From the NCBI GenBank assembly GCA_949128115.1, contig OX421966.1, forward strand, positions 58,773,416-58,837,415: DNA of 64,000 bases. Direction: 5' to 3'. A model generated the notes under the pieces. That model saw nothing but the letters and a program-made list of their open reading frames with translations, was not told the origin of the DNA and ran no database searches. Each line of letters opens with the position of its first letter. The first letter of the stretch is position 1. This document shows positions 1 through 11,299 of the stretch, piece after piece. The DNA is from Anaspis maculata. Taxonomy: Eukaryota; Arthropoda; Insecta; Coleoptera; Scraptiidae. The translations under genes were made by a program, and so were the position numbers.

Positions 1-880
1 GGAAACATCCCGAAATATTCCAGATCATTGTAGAGCATTCAAAATCATTCCATAACAGTCCAAAATGTTTTGGTATGTTCTAAAATGGTCGGGATCATCT
101 AGAACGTTCAAAAACATCCCGGAACATTCCAGATCATTGTAGAGCATTCGTGATCATTTCACAACATTCCAGAATATTCCGGTATGTTCGGGAGTAGTCT
201 GGAACGTTCTAAAACATCCCAGAATGTTCCATTATGTTCTAGAATGATCGAAAATAGTATGGAACGTTCGGAAACATCCTGGAACATTCCAGATCATTTA
301 GGAACATTCGAGATCATTCTATCACATTCCAGAATGTTCTAGAATTGTCAGGAATAGTCTGGAACTCCCGAAAACATCCCGGATCATTCAAGATCACTGT
401 GGAACATTCCAGAACACCCTTGAAAGTTCCTGCAACATTGTGGACCATTCGAAGCCTTTTTGGTGTGAAGCTACCTATTAGTAGAGGTGCAGTACAGAAT
501 AAGTACAGAATATTCGAGAGTATTCAAGATCATTCCACAACATTCCAGAATGTTCCCGTATGTTCTGGAATGTTTGGAAATTATCTGGAACGTTCGAAAA
601 CATCTCGAAACATTCCAGATCATTGTGGAACATTCTAGGACACTTTTGAAAGTTTCTGGAACATTATGGACTATTCGAAGCCTTTTTGGTGTGGGGCCAC
701 CTATTGGTAGAGGTGCAGTACAGAATATTCGAGAGTATTCGAGATCATTCCATAACATTCCAGAACGTTCCGGTATATTCTGGAATATTCAGGAATAGTC
801 TGGAACGTTCGGCCAGGAACATTCCAGAACACTCTCGAATGTTGTGGATTCTGGAAAGTTGTGGTCCATTCGAAACTTTC
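1..880 (+). repeat. Heat-shock-element-like array A (GAAnnTTCnn, 10-bp period)
   Basis: Degenerate array in which GAA-like and TTC-like triplets alternate every 5 bp, so that the pattern GAAnnTTCnn repeats every 10 bp. This is the arrangement of HSF binding sites (inverted nGAAn units). The array is already running at the left edge of the window. It is broken twice, near 446-506 and 676-727, by a short GC-richer spacer that resembles the promoter spacer at its right end but lacks the TATA box. Open reading frames through it are by-products of the short period. It lies directly upstream of a TATA box at 915. That it binds HSF is inference. Confidence 0.8.
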
Positions 881-960
881 TTTTGGTTTGAGTGGTGCTA
901 CCCATTAGTAGGGGTATATAAAGCAAGATCCGTCGTGGTTTTGAACATCTGTTTCTTGCC
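867..960 (+). promoter_or_regulatory. TATA promoter at the end of HSE-like array A
   Basis: A TATATAAA box lies at 915-922, just after the last HSE-like units and a GGTGCTACCCATTAGTAGGGG spacer. The same arrangement recurs at 60027-60130, with the downstream sequence also conserved (GCAARATCCGTCGTGGTTTT). Array, then spacer, then TATA is the layout of an animal heat-shock promoter. Transcription is not shown by the sequence. Confidence 0.5.
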
Positions 961-1236
961 AGTTGTTAATGAAAAGTTGATATGATATACATTTTCCACA
1001 ATGCCCAACGTGGAAGAGGAGATCTTGCCAGTTCTGTTGCAAAATGGCGAAAGAAAAAAACGAACAGCGAAAACATGAGAAAGTCGAAGAGCGCGAAGTA
1101 CGGTAGACGTCCCCAACGAATAAGTAGAATGAGCACCGTTAGATGCAGAGCAGTCACTCATGAAAATATCACCCTACAAAAAGCGCGAGCGAACGAGGAC
1201 TAGGTTTCGCTTAGGGGCCGCTTCCCCGGCGAAAGC

Positions 1237-1239
<3 letters not shown>
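890..1239 (+). mobile_element. Helitron-like 3' module, copy 1
   Basis: This 350-bp stretch is repeated at 60030-60455. It begins at the TATA box, carries a short decayed coding-like stretch (MRKSKSAK..., MSTVR...ENIT), and ends in a GC-rich inverted repeat in which CTAGGTTTCGC pairs with GGCGAAAGCTA, closing with CTAA at 1236-1239. A hairpin followed by CTRR is the 3' signature of Helitrons, and the R/E/Q-rich peptide in copy 2 resembles the N-terminal region of Helitron proteins. No Rep or helicase domain is present, so this would be a non-autonomous copy. The 5' end (TC) is outside the window. Confidence 0.5.

Positions 1240-1278
<39 letters not shown>
1238..1278. repeat. (AAT)n microsatellite
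   Basis: About thirteen AAT/TAA units. On the minus strand this is an (ATT)n tail directly following the AATAAA-bearing 3' end of the non-LTR element to its right, so it is most simply that element's 3' tail. It abuts the end of the Helitron-like module. Confidence 0.9.
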
Positions 1279-1280
<2 letters not shown>

Positions 1281-1498
1281 CGCCTTTATTTACAATTGCA
1301 TAGCAGCGGAGTTTAGCTAGCGCTATTCTTCCACTCAACTGCTATACAACGACCAAAATACAGTGTCTGGGAGAGTATTGACAGATGGAGTTGAACACAA
1401 TCGTTAATTAATATGAATAAAATCCAAATAGCAACAGACCAGAGATACAACACAATACACAAACTAAACGAAAGAAGGCAGAACACGAGTCACAAGCC

Positions 1499-1940
1499 TC
1501 ACTGTAACGAGAAAAAAATGATCTTGGCTTTTTTTCGGAACTGATCAACACTTAAAGACTTTGGAGAGCAGTTGGGCAGCGTGTTGTAATTGCTTGTCGC
1601 ATTGTAAGTAAATGACTTTCTGAATGAAGATGTTGAATGTTTTGGAAGGCTCAATGTATTCAGGTGGCGAATGTTCAAATCATGTAGTTGACCCCGAGAT
1701 AGAAGCTTTTCTTTTAGATAAGGAGGAGTGGAGGTCCGAAGGACTTTATGTGTGAAAACCGCAATCTGCAATTTAACGCGATTTTCAATATTTAACCAAT
1801 TAAGTTCTTTGATTTTTGCAGAAGTCCTGTCATATCTCCGCAGCCCAAACACAAACCTGCAACAAGAGTTCTGAACCCTTTGAAGGCGAGCTCTATCGAC
1901 AAAGTCCAAGCACGGCGCATAGACGAAATTGCCATATCCT
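1499..1940 (-). pseudogene. C-terminal part of the non-LTR ORF2 protein
   Basis: Contains RLQRVQNSCCRFVFGLRRYD followed by a leucine- and lysine-rich tail ending at the stop near 1499. This tail follows the RT domain in CR1/Jockey-like ORF2 proteins. It is in a different frame from the RT domain because of the frameshift near 1935. Confidence 0.75.
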
Positions 1941-3398
1941 AGATGCGAGAGAACACAAGAATTGCATAAGCTTTTTTCGGAGTTGATGATTTAGGAGGTG
2001 ACGATTCGCATAGACCAATTTCAAGCTACAGTATGTCCTTTGTAAAAGCTTGTTTATATGTTCACTGAATTTAAATGATGAATCAAGCACTAAGCCGAGA
2101 TAATTAGAAGACTCCACATTCGGAATGGATTTGTTGTTAATGTGAAAAGAGATATCGTTTTCGTTTATTATTGAACGGTCATGTTTACTTCCAAACAATA
2201 AAATGGCACATTTCTTTATATTCAACGTAAGATTGTGTTTTTGCGAGATGTCGCGTATCATATCTACACTATTTTGGATGGTTCTTACTGAGTCGCGCAA
2301 GCTGGTTTTATTGAAACTGTGATAGAGACCTATGTCATCGGCGTACGCGTGAAAATTTATATTTATTTTATTCAAAATTTCTGTTGTATAAATGAGGTAG
2401 AGAAGCGGCCCTAGGATAGACCCTTGCGGAACTCCAGTAGGCAAAAAGGCGGATTCAGAAAATGTATTGTTGACTTCAACAATCTGTCTTCTATTAGATA
2501 GGTATGACCGTATAAATTCACAAGATGAATTGCAAAATCCATAGAATTTCAGCTTGGAGCAGAGCAAGTCATGTTTGATCTTATCAAAGGCCTTGGAATA
2601 ATCAAGCAATATCATGGCCGTAACTTTGTGATCATCACATGCTCTGAAGATATCGTCAGTAACCTGAGCAAGTGCCGAGATTGTGCTATGTGAGGCTCTG
2701 AATCCTGATTGGTGTTTGTTGAAGAGTTTCTCGCTATTGAAATTATCGTACAATTGTTGAAATATAATTTTTTCTAGGATCTTAGATAGGGCTGGAAGAA
2801 TTGTGATTGGTCGTAGATCAGAAAATGACTGTGGGGTACTATTTTTAGGTAGTGGTTTCACTAATCCACATTTCCAACTTGGAGGAAAGTAACCATTTTC
2901 TAGACAGGAATTGATAAGATGGGTAACGTATTTATCAATGAAGAGCATACAAAGTTTTATCATTTTTATGGAGATGTTGTCAATACCATATGCCTCAGAT
3001 TTTATGTTGATAATCGCTTTACTGATTTCTTCTACGGTGGCTAACCTGAACTCAAAATTTAAGCTGCGCCGCAGTTTACTTTCATTGTTGAGGTCTATTA
3101 AATCCTGGCTGTAGTGATCGACTTTGTTGACAGATGATAGATAGTTGTTAATTTCCTGGGGATTAGATAAGTTTGGTGGTATATCGTATGTAGTCCCAGA
3201 TTCAACGTTGAAGTTTTTAAGAGTACTCCATACTTTTGTGGAATTCAACTTACTTTCCTTGATAACAGACTCCAAATAAGATTTCTTTGCCGCCCTAATT
3301 GCAATCAAAGTAGATTTTCTGAGTTTTTTATAAGTATTCCAACCTGAATCAGTTTTTGTTTTTTTGAATTCACTATAAGCAGTATTTCTGTGCTTCAT
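1893..3398 (-). pseudogene. Reverse transcriptase of the non-LTR element
   Basis: About 500 codons open on the minus strand. Visible RT blocks in order: LRPITILPALSKILEK, HQSGFRASHST, LLDYSKAFDKIKHDLL, LPTGVPQGSILGPLLYLIY, and the catalytic box FHAYADDIGLY. The frame is lost near 1935; the protein resumes in another frame as YGNFVYAPCLDFVDRARLQRVQN. Outside these breaks the domain is well kept, so the insertion is not very old. The enzyme would copy element RNA at a nicked target. Confidence 0.9.
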
Positions 3399-3422
3399 TA
3401 GAATTTTTAATGACTGAGTTAG

Positions 3423-3870
3423 TCAAGGTGCTTTTTGTTTAGTCACTCTAGCAACTCTCAATGGGGCATGTAGATCAAAAATGTGTCTAATAAATTCAGA
3501 AAAAACACTAACTTTGTCATCGATATCATCTAGGGTGATCATAGTGTGCCACGGTAGGTTGCGAAGATCTTGTATGAACAATTCATGATTGAAGTTGCCG
3601 AAGTCTCGATATTTGACAATTTTAGACTGCTTTTTCAAAGTTTCTAAAGTAATATCACAGTGAATCAAATGATGATCACTGATTTCCTCACAGTTTATTA
3701 GGCCCTCGTTTTGAACCAGCCCAGGACAAGTGACGAAAATCTGATCAACCAGGCTCGCAGAATGTTTAGTAACTCTTGTCGGCTCTGTAATTAATTGACA
3801 AAAGCCGTAGGCGTCAAAAGATTATGATCCAGGAAATTTACGTTGAAGTCACCATTTCGCGTACGGGTTC
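3423..3870 (-). pseudogene. Endonuclease (APE-type) fragment of the non-LTR element
   Basis: Reading down the minus strand, GDFN (about 3860) and later ISDHHLI (about 3690-3665) match the catalytic blocks of AP endonucleases in non-LTR elements. The two blocks are in different frames, so one frameshift lies between them near 3825. The reading continues through ...HAPLRVARVTKQKAP and stops at TGA, where the family normally has tryptophan (AP-W). It then continues in frame into the reverse transcriptase part. The N-terminal half of the domain is missing. Confidence 0.8.
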
Positions 3871-3889
3871 GTCTATAATTGAGACGCTC

Positions 3890-4420
3890 ATTCTAAAACA
3901 CACTTTTTATTACTGCGTACTACAATGAATACACGCCAACAATTATTTACGCTTGGAAATATCGCTGAGACTACTTTGCTTTTAATCCGCTGTCTATCGC
4001 GTTGTACTCAATACTGCCGCACAGGCTGAGGACTCTATATGCCTATACCAAATATGCCTTCGTCTAGTGTTCACGAACCTTCTACTGGTCCTCCAGCAAA
4101 TTCCACAGTGACCCGGCATATGGTTTCTGGATGACTACCGAATAATCACACACCTTTCGCGTGCTTCCTGTGCGTTCTGGCATGTCGGCGCCTCCGCCAA
4201 TTTGGCTGATGTTTTCTGATCGACCGTTGAAATCTCCCCATTCAGTTCCACGGGCAAGAGCCTATATGCGAGCTCTGGAAGGCACCAGAACTCCGCACTT
4301 GCACACTGCGATCTAATGGGAAGAGTCTGGAAAGATCGCGTGTTATCCAGAATCGCCGCTCGTAGAGTACTCGGAATACAAGAGGGATCTGTGGGTGGAG
4401 CCTAACTGCGCGAACTGAGT
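3890..4420 (-). repeat. Dispersed LTR-like repeat, copy 1
   Basis: Similar sequence occurs at 15590-15910 and 47890-48310. Shared blocks include TTTCGCGTG, GGCRCCTCCGCC, and (copies 1 and 3) a TTTTATTAC/GTACTAC...AATACACG stretch. On the minus strand, AATAAAAAG followed by TGTGTTTTAG would suit the polyadenylation part of an LTR. No matching internal retroelement lies beside any copy, so solo LTR is only one reading. Confidence 0.45.
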
Positions 4421-5200
4421 TCATCTAGTGGTGGACCTAGATTTGCAGTGGGATTTTGGGTTCGCCTGTGACCTAGTAATGGTCCATCACTGCAGCTGAC
4501 GGTGTTGCTTCCCCTATTTCAACACATACTCGTCCAAAAGATTTTTGTTTTTCTCTTCAGACCCGCCCACAGGTCCCTGTGGTGTGCCGTCAGCTCTAAC
4601 ACTATCTTTTTGTGTTCATTTTTGCTATTGACGCAATTATATTCAAATGAAATAAAATCTGACGGTCCTTCGTCAATCTTTATTGAAAGTTTATCACACT
4701 ACCGGTTTCGAGAGCATCCTCTCATCATCAGGTGTATATCGTCATGAATAGTTAATGAAAATCAAACTTGGAACAAGACAATTGGAAAAACGCATCGTGA
4801 AACTTTGAATTCCAGTCACTTGGCGACATCAGATTGCAGATTGAATGGTGGATGGCCATGGATTTCGGAGAAAAATTGGAGTTTCGGTGGGCACACGTGT
4901 TTCGATCGCCAGGAGGAGGAGAATAACATTCATTCATTATGGGAAATACCAAGCACATGTTTCGTCCTTGTTGGGGCTCGCTCATCAGCGATAATGATAG
5001 CACTCAGGGCATGCCAAGTTCGCAGTAAAGCCTTACGACCCCCCTATATTACCATCACTTAGAAGATGATTAACATTATACCATGGGATTATATACCGTG
5101 TGAGGTAGAGACGAGCCGCTTTTTCGTACCTATATCTGCCTGATGGTTTTTTAGTCGTTTTTCAGATTCCTACCCAGGTGTCGAATTCTGCGGACTCTCG
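4421..5200. other. No gene seen; repeat-derived motif
   Basis: No supportable coding region. Near 4700-4735 is an ACCGGTTTCGAGAG...CATCATCAGG block, a motif I associate with repetitive elements in insect genomes, but I cannot name the family. Confidence 0.4.
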
Positions 5201-5700
5201 CCGTGCGGTCGTCGCGCCTGCTTCAAACGTGATACTTATTTATTGCGGACCGGCAAATTACGATGTTCCCGGGCGAAGAATAAGTGCGTATAAAATGTGG
5301 GGTCGGACGAGGGTCGAAAGCTTGGCTCGATGCGAAAGTTATTGATCTGGTTTTGAAATAAAACACAAAAGTGAGCTCGCAACCAGGGAACTTGGTCACT
5401 CCTTAATAACTTGTCTTCAGATTTGTCACAAATGAGTCCTTGTACCTGGTCGCCCTTGGCAATTGTCTGAGTTGTCACAATTGAGCTCTTGTACTGAGTC
5501 GCATTCAGCGGTTGTCTCTGAGTCGTCTCTAGCGCTTATCTTCGAGTCGTCACAATTGAATCCTTATACTAAGTCGTACTCAGTGATTGCCTTCGAGTCG
5601 CTTTAATTCAGTTCTTGTCATCGGAGTCGACTCCAGCGGTTGTCTCAGCGGTTGTCTCAGCGGTTGTCTCTGAATCGTGTATTTTTTTTATCAACTAGTC
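5200..5700 (+). repeat. Degenerate GAGTCGTCACAATTGAGT satellite, left part
   Basis: Loose tandem repeat of about 40-45 bp with the recurring blocks TTGTCTCTGAGTCGTCACAA and GAGTTCTTGTACTGAGTCGC. The same repeat resumes at 8270 after the 2.5-kb palindrome, which therefore inserted into a pre-existing array. Confidence 0.75.
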
Positions 5701-5707
5701 TTCGTCT

Positions 5708-8268
5708 AATAGCCCAGTCATCCTAGCATTCGAGGTCGGAATCTCTCCCATAAAGCTGGATTTTTGCATACATGTCCAGAAAACAGCTCTCTTTCTATTA
5801 GTGACAAAAAAAAAACTCTGAGGCCCGGAGCGTTTTCAGCCATTTTGAAAAAACTGTCAATGTTTTCAGTTTTTCTTGAATAACTCTGTAAATATTCAAC
5901 TTATTGGCATGAAAGTTTTTGCAGTGATTAGAGCTTGAAATTCTCCATCCAATGCTGCCAAAAATATTCTTTTAGAATTCATGGTTTCTGAGAAACGTCA
6001 AATAAGTTAAGCAACTTTATTCACTTTCATCATTCCATTTGACCAAATGAAAAAGAATCATCGAGCTTTCAACAGATCTGCACTCTTTTGCATTCGAGTA
6101 TACATAAAAAAAGCTTCCAAAAAATATTCATATTATATCGGTCGGTCTGCAGGTCTAACGGTCAGTCTGGTGGTCGGTCTGTTGAATTTTGTGCCCAGAA
6201 TCATTCCCAAGCCGTTGAACCAATCCCGACCAAATTTGGTAGATTCATAAGTGACAAGTTTTGAACGACAAAATCCAATTGTCATCCTGATCTGTCACTT
6301 GGAAATGTCACTACAAAAAATGACAGAAGGTCTATCTCACCGATTGCAACTTGTCATACATCATCTTAAAGCCCTCAAAAAAATGCATACAAAATAGCCA
6401 ATGAGAACCTCCAATGTTGCGTCTGTCAAAAAATCACAAGCTGTCAAACTTTAAATTTTAACTTTTCATAACTCCTGAAGTACGGAACGGAATTGAACCA
6501 AATTTTGTTCCCAACAATAGTGCCTCACAGTAATTTGATAGATCATGAAGAGTACCGGCAGCAGACAGGGATGCAACCTGAGAAAAAAAAAATATGCCTA
6601 GTCATCCGAACCTGTAATATACCTACTTGAAATAGTCAAAAAATCATCTCTTGCTTGAAGGAAGTAGTTGCCAAACGGTTTTCTTGCTATATGGTTAGCT
6701 TTTCCCCACCTCTTTAACATGGTAGAAGCAGACATCCCTGTGACGTGTACTATTGAGTAGACAGGGTGAAGATTGAAAAATGAATATTTAAAAATGTTTA
6801 TTCCGTTGAAATAATCCTCGAGAGAAACAGGCTTTCATTATTTAGCAACATTATAGTCTCCTGTTGAACATGTGAAAAATGTACCACTCCATAGCCGCTG
6901 GTATTCTACGTACAGGCTGCGATCGATTTTTTGTTTTACCCTGTATGTTGTTTTTGCAGTTTGAAGAATCTGACATTTTTGTATCTTGAATAAAAGATTA
7001 TAGGCTTGTAACAGGGCTTGAAATGGTTTATTCGATAAAGATAGAAATATTGGAAAAAATCGATTGCACCCTGTACGTAGAATACCAGCGGCTATAGAGT
7101 GGTACATTTTTCACATGTTCAGCAGGAGACTATAAAGTTGTTTTATGATGAAAGACTGTTTTTCTCGAGGATTATTTCAACGAAAAAAACATTTTTAAAT
7201 ATTAATTTTCCAATATTCACCCTGTATACTAAATACTACACGTCACGGATGTCTGCTTTTACCATGTTCAAGAGGTGGGAAAGAGCTAACCATATAGCAA
7301 AAAAACCGTTTGAGAACTACTTTCTTCAAGCAAGGGATGATTTTTTGACTATTTCAAGTAGGTACACTACAGGCTCGGATGACTAGGCAATTTTTTTATT
7401 CAGGTTGCATCCCTGTCTGCTGCCGGTAGATTATATGATCCATCAAATTATTGCGAGGCACTCTTGTTGGGAACAAAATTTGGTTCAATTCCGTTGGGTA
7501 CTTCAAGAGTTATGAAAAGTTAAAATTTAAAGTTTCACAGCTTGTGATTTTTTGACAGACGCAACATTGAAGGTTCTCAGTGACTATTTTGTACGCATTT
7601 TTTCGAGGGCTTTAAAATGATATATCACAAGTTCCATTCGGTGAGACAGGCCTTCTGTCATTTTTTTGTAGTGACACTTCCAAGTGACAGATCAAGATGA
7701 CATTTGGATTTTGTCGTTGGAACCTTGTCACTTACGAATCTACCAAATTTTGTCGGGATTGGTTCAACGGTTTGGGAATAAATCTGGGCACAAAATTCAA
7801 CAGACCGACCACCAGACTGACCGTTAGACCTGCAGACCGACCGACATATGAATATTTTTTTGAAGCCATTTTTATGTATACTCGAATGCAAAAGAGGGCA
7901 GATCTGTTGAAAGTCCGAAAATTCTTTTTCAATTGGTCAAATGAAATGATGAAAGTGAATGAAGTCGCTTAACTCATTTGACATTTCTCAGAAACCATGA
8001 ATATTCACAGAGTTATTCAAGCAAAACTGAAAAAATTGACAGATTTTTCAAAATGGCGGAAAACGCTCCGGATCTCAAAATTTTTTTCATCACTCCCGAG
8101 GTTGCATGGTAGAGCAGCTTATAGCTGAATGCCGCCTCGTAAAATAAGACAATTAAATAAATAAATAAATAAAAGAGGGCTGTTTTCTGGACATGTGTGC
8201 AAAAATCCAGCTTTATGGGAGAGATTCCGACCTCAAGCCCTGAAATGAGCTAGGATGACTGGGCTATA
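5708..8268. mobile_element. 2.56-kb concentric palindromic (foldback) element
   Basis: The left arm beginning ATAGCCCAGTCATCCTAG near 5708 is mirrored by the right arm ending at about 8268. The arms stay alignable to a centre near 6990. A 67-aa reading (KASKKYSY...GRSAGLTVSLVVG) appears in both arms only because the arms are copies. Inner layer L1 (6760-7226) begins with gACAGGGTGAA and ends with TTCACCCTGTA; inner layer L2 (6911-7075) begins TACAGGCTGCGATCG and ends CGATTGCACCCTGTA. Each inner layer sits at the TA in the dyad of the layer outside it. A short foreign piece with (AAAT)n near 8105-8175 interrupts the right arm. No transposase. Confidence 0.85.
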
Positions 8269-8269
8269 A

Positions 8270-8720
8270 TGTTTTTGAATCGTTATTATTGAGTTCTTGT
8301 ACTGAAGTCGCTTTTGGCGATCGTCTGTGTGTCGTCATAATTGAGTTCTTGTACCGATGTTCCCTCGCAAATATCGTCTAGTGGTCGTAATTGAGTTCTA
8401 CTCAACGCCTTCGACTAATGTCTCCTGAGTTCTGACAACTGAGCTATTAGCTATTGTAGGTACTAAACTAAATAAGTCGCTTTCGGCAAAACTGTCTCGA
8501 GTCGTCACTATCAAGTTCTTGAAGTCTTCATAATTTATTTGTACTGAGTCGCTTTCTGCGATTGTCTCTGAGTCGTTGAACTAAGTCCCTTTCCGAAATT
8601 ACTGCTTGGTTGTCATGATTGACTTATTTGTACAAGGTCTGTTATGAAAGCTCAGAGACAGCTCAGTACAAGAAACAATTTTTTATGGCGGCTCAGAGAC
8701 AGTCATAATATGTACAGTTT
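8270..8720 (+). repeat. Degenerate GAGTCGTCACAATTGAGT satellite, right part
   Basis: Continuation, in the same orientation, of the repeat at 5200-5700, displaced by the palindrome between them. Confidence 0.7.
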
Positions 8721-10900
8721 TTAAAGGTCCGCTCGGTATATTGATGTTTTGTCCAGCCAGCTCATACATGTCGAATACTGTCTCGATTGGCAGTAAGGCC
8801 GGATCGAAAAGCTCTGGAATACCTGCTCATTTGAAGCCTCGCAATAAATTTAAAATCCCCCACTCTCCAGACATCTGAATCCGCTCAAATTCCAAGTCTT
8901 TTTGCTTTCCCATTCCTTCACCTATTGCTTTTTTCCCCTGACATGCGGTCCTATATTATTATAATTGCTGTCAAAACCATTTAAGGGCGATATACGCAAG
9001 ATATTCCATTAATAATACGAGAATGACGTGCACCGTTTGCTTTTTCCCCCCTGCCGCATAATGACGACCAGAGATAGGTACGAACAGGTAGGCATACACC
9101 TGATCTATCTGCGTAATTAGACAAGACGAAATTTTAATGAACCCGTGACTGCCCATCGCGGATAAATTACAATGCAAGCTAATTACAAAAATGATTTGAC
9201 GGTTAATCTCCACGATCTTCGTGGCTGGATGGAGATGAAGAAGACGAGAAAAAAGCGAGGCGGTCATCATCATGCACACACCATTTGTGATTTTTTTCTT
9301 CTCGGAAATGCTCATACGGGCAGTCGAGTGGCAGAGGCATAGATAATTAAAAGGCGCTCACTCACACATGTAATTTTTCATATTTGATGATGGCGGAACT
9401 ACAGTAGCCAGAATGTCACGGTTTCACCATCAACTGGTTAATCAAGCTCTTTTTCGCTACACTAAGCGACCAAGCCTGTCGACCGGTAACCTCCTCGCGT
9501 CTGACCGTAACGCGAAAAGGCAATAAGGGTGGCAATACTGGGGCTAATAACACTGATGATGGAAAATCCACGTTATTGGGAGTTCCATAGCGAGCTTTGC
9601 TTACAAGCATCCGATCCAATAAATTCTTAAGTCTATTAGGTCGTTCTCTTTGAAGTCATATCTGTATTGTTGGTCGTGACAGGCCGCGCAAGAATTATAC
9701 ATTATTTATAACACATTATAAACTAGTTCTTCAGCTCTCGGTGTCACGCTATCGCCGAGCGATGGCCACAGATAACGATCGTTCCAATACATTATTTTTA
9801 AACCGTTTGTTGATGTTGTTGTCTTCTTCTTCACGTAAGTATGGTCTTTAACTCGGTCTTTAGGCGACGATAAGAAAAATCCGTGAGCTAAATTGAATGA
9901 TTTTATGGTTGTGGGTAACCTAAACTAAATGGGTACCACTCGATCAAAAATAAAAACGGTCGTGTGAGCACTGCGGTCAAGTTAATGAACCGTGACTGGA
10001 CCATAGTGTTATGAAGCACGCATTCTTCTTGAGGTATTCTTCTTGATCCTGGCATTGCTGCTGTTGTCTTCGCAAAACAAGGTGCGTTTGTTTACTGATA
10101 AACCAGCCAGCCTTGCCTTGAACGGGAAACTCGACGGGAAATCTCAAAACAGCCAAGATGAACGGGACCTAGGCAACTTACAATTCAATATTTAAAAAAA
10201 AAGATGCTAAGGGGTTGCGCTGACATACAGGAAATAACCCCCTGTATACTGAGAATTTTTATAGGCGATTTATCTTATTGGGGGAAATGGTCCATTTATG
10301 TAAGGAGCTTTAGGGAATTGATTATTTCAGGAGGTTCAAGTTGCCGACAGGCAAACGTCGCCTGTCATGTCAGTTGAAAGAAAGTCAAAACTGTCTGCAA
10401 TCCACTGCCGGAAATTTTTTGCTCTTGTGAACCCTCGGGATCCCGCACGCTCGTTGTTGGGCCCTATGCCGATGACCAGCGTTGTCGCAGACCTTTCTTC
10501 GCAACATCTATAGCTTTCACCCAAGGAACAGCAACAGACGGTCACCTCCGCATGGACGGAGTCCTCACATATTAGGTCTGTTTTGACAGCAGTTGGATCC
10601 AGTTCGAAAACCGTCAGAAATGGGTGCCCACATGGATATTCATTCTGTTGTGCTGGAGGTTCAACGAATTTTCACCTGTGTGCTTGCTTCTGATCATTTG
10701 CGAACCGTTTCTAACTGCTGCCAAAACAGAGCTAAATAACTACTGTTGGCATGCCATGGTTGTATCTGCTGAATCCAGCCAAGAAAAGTTCACCTCGAGC
10801 TGGCCGCGCCGTCGACACCACCTTGTTCTAACGATTTTCTGCTTGTTCTCACCTGCCTAGAAGCGAACTATCGTACTCGATCACTTCCAATTCAATAATG
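8721..10900. other. Intergenic stretch without recognisable gene
   Basis: The short open frames here show no known motif, and codon use does not stand out. Nothing repetitive at high copy was recognised. Confidence 0.4.
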
Positions 10901-10904
10901 AATC

Positions 10905-11290
10905 TGTGGGCAACGAGGGGTAAACTGCAGTGGAAGTCTGGTGTACACTACAGTGGAAGTCAGTGGAAGTCCGTGGAAATCACGTGGAAGTCAGTGGAAT
11001 TCAATGGAAATCACGTAGAAGTCAATGGAAGTCTATGGAAGTCATGGAAATCAGTGGAAGTCATGGAAGTCTGTGGAAATCTGTGGAATTCAATGGAAAT
11101 CACGTGGAAGTCAGTGGAAATCTGTGGAAATCCGTGGAATTCAATGGAAATCACGTGGAAGTCAATGGAAGTCTAGGGAAGTCATGGAAATCAGTGGAAG
11201 TCTGTAGAAGTCAGTGGAATTCAATGGAAATCACGAGGAATTAGGTGAAAGTCATTGAAAATCAGTGAAACTTAGTGAAAGTCAGATGGA
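10905..11290 (+). repeat. GTGGAAGTCA / ATGGAAATCA array 1
   Basis: Degenerate tandem repeat with a basic unit of 10 bp (GTGGAAGTCA and variants), so GGAA recurs every 10 bp in direct orientation. Several joints form CACGTG (E-box). Its left flank (GGGGTAAACTGCA) is the reverse complement of the right flank of the related array at 15165-15510, so the two may be opposite ends of one repeat family. Reading frames such as WKSVEVNGN are by-products of the period. Confidence 0.85.
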
Positions 11291-11299
11291 AGTCAGATG

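Larger units (their letters stand above)
1238..3875 (-). mobile_element. 5'-truncated CR1/Jockey-like non-LTR retrotransposon
   Basis: A minus-strand element about 2.6 kb long. In transcription order it has the end of an AP endonuclease domain, a full reverse transcriptase domain, a C-terminal extension, a short 3' UTR with AATAAA near 1280-1290, and an (ATT)n tail. It starts abruptly at about 3875 inside the endonuclease, as expected of incomplete target-primed reverse transcription. At least three lesions make it inactive: a frameshift near 3825, a TGA in place of a conserved tryptophan at about 3423, and a frameshift near 1935. Clade assignment is from motif feel only. Confidence 0.85.

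Noticed and set aside
345..985. Overlapping open frames in array A (and similar ones at 47042-47589 and 58090-59409)
   Set aside because: A 10-bp period gives a 30-bp codon cycle, so all frames stay open for about 100 codons in both strands; no protein selection is implied.
6047..7932. 67-aa peptide (GRSAGLTVSLVVG) present twice in opposite directions
   Set aside because: Also an arm duplication of the 2.5-kb palindrome.
10898..11244. Frames encoding WKSVEVNGN-type repeats, also at 15165-15637
   Set aside because: Translation of a 10-20-bp tandem repeat; several overlapping frames, no independent evidence.
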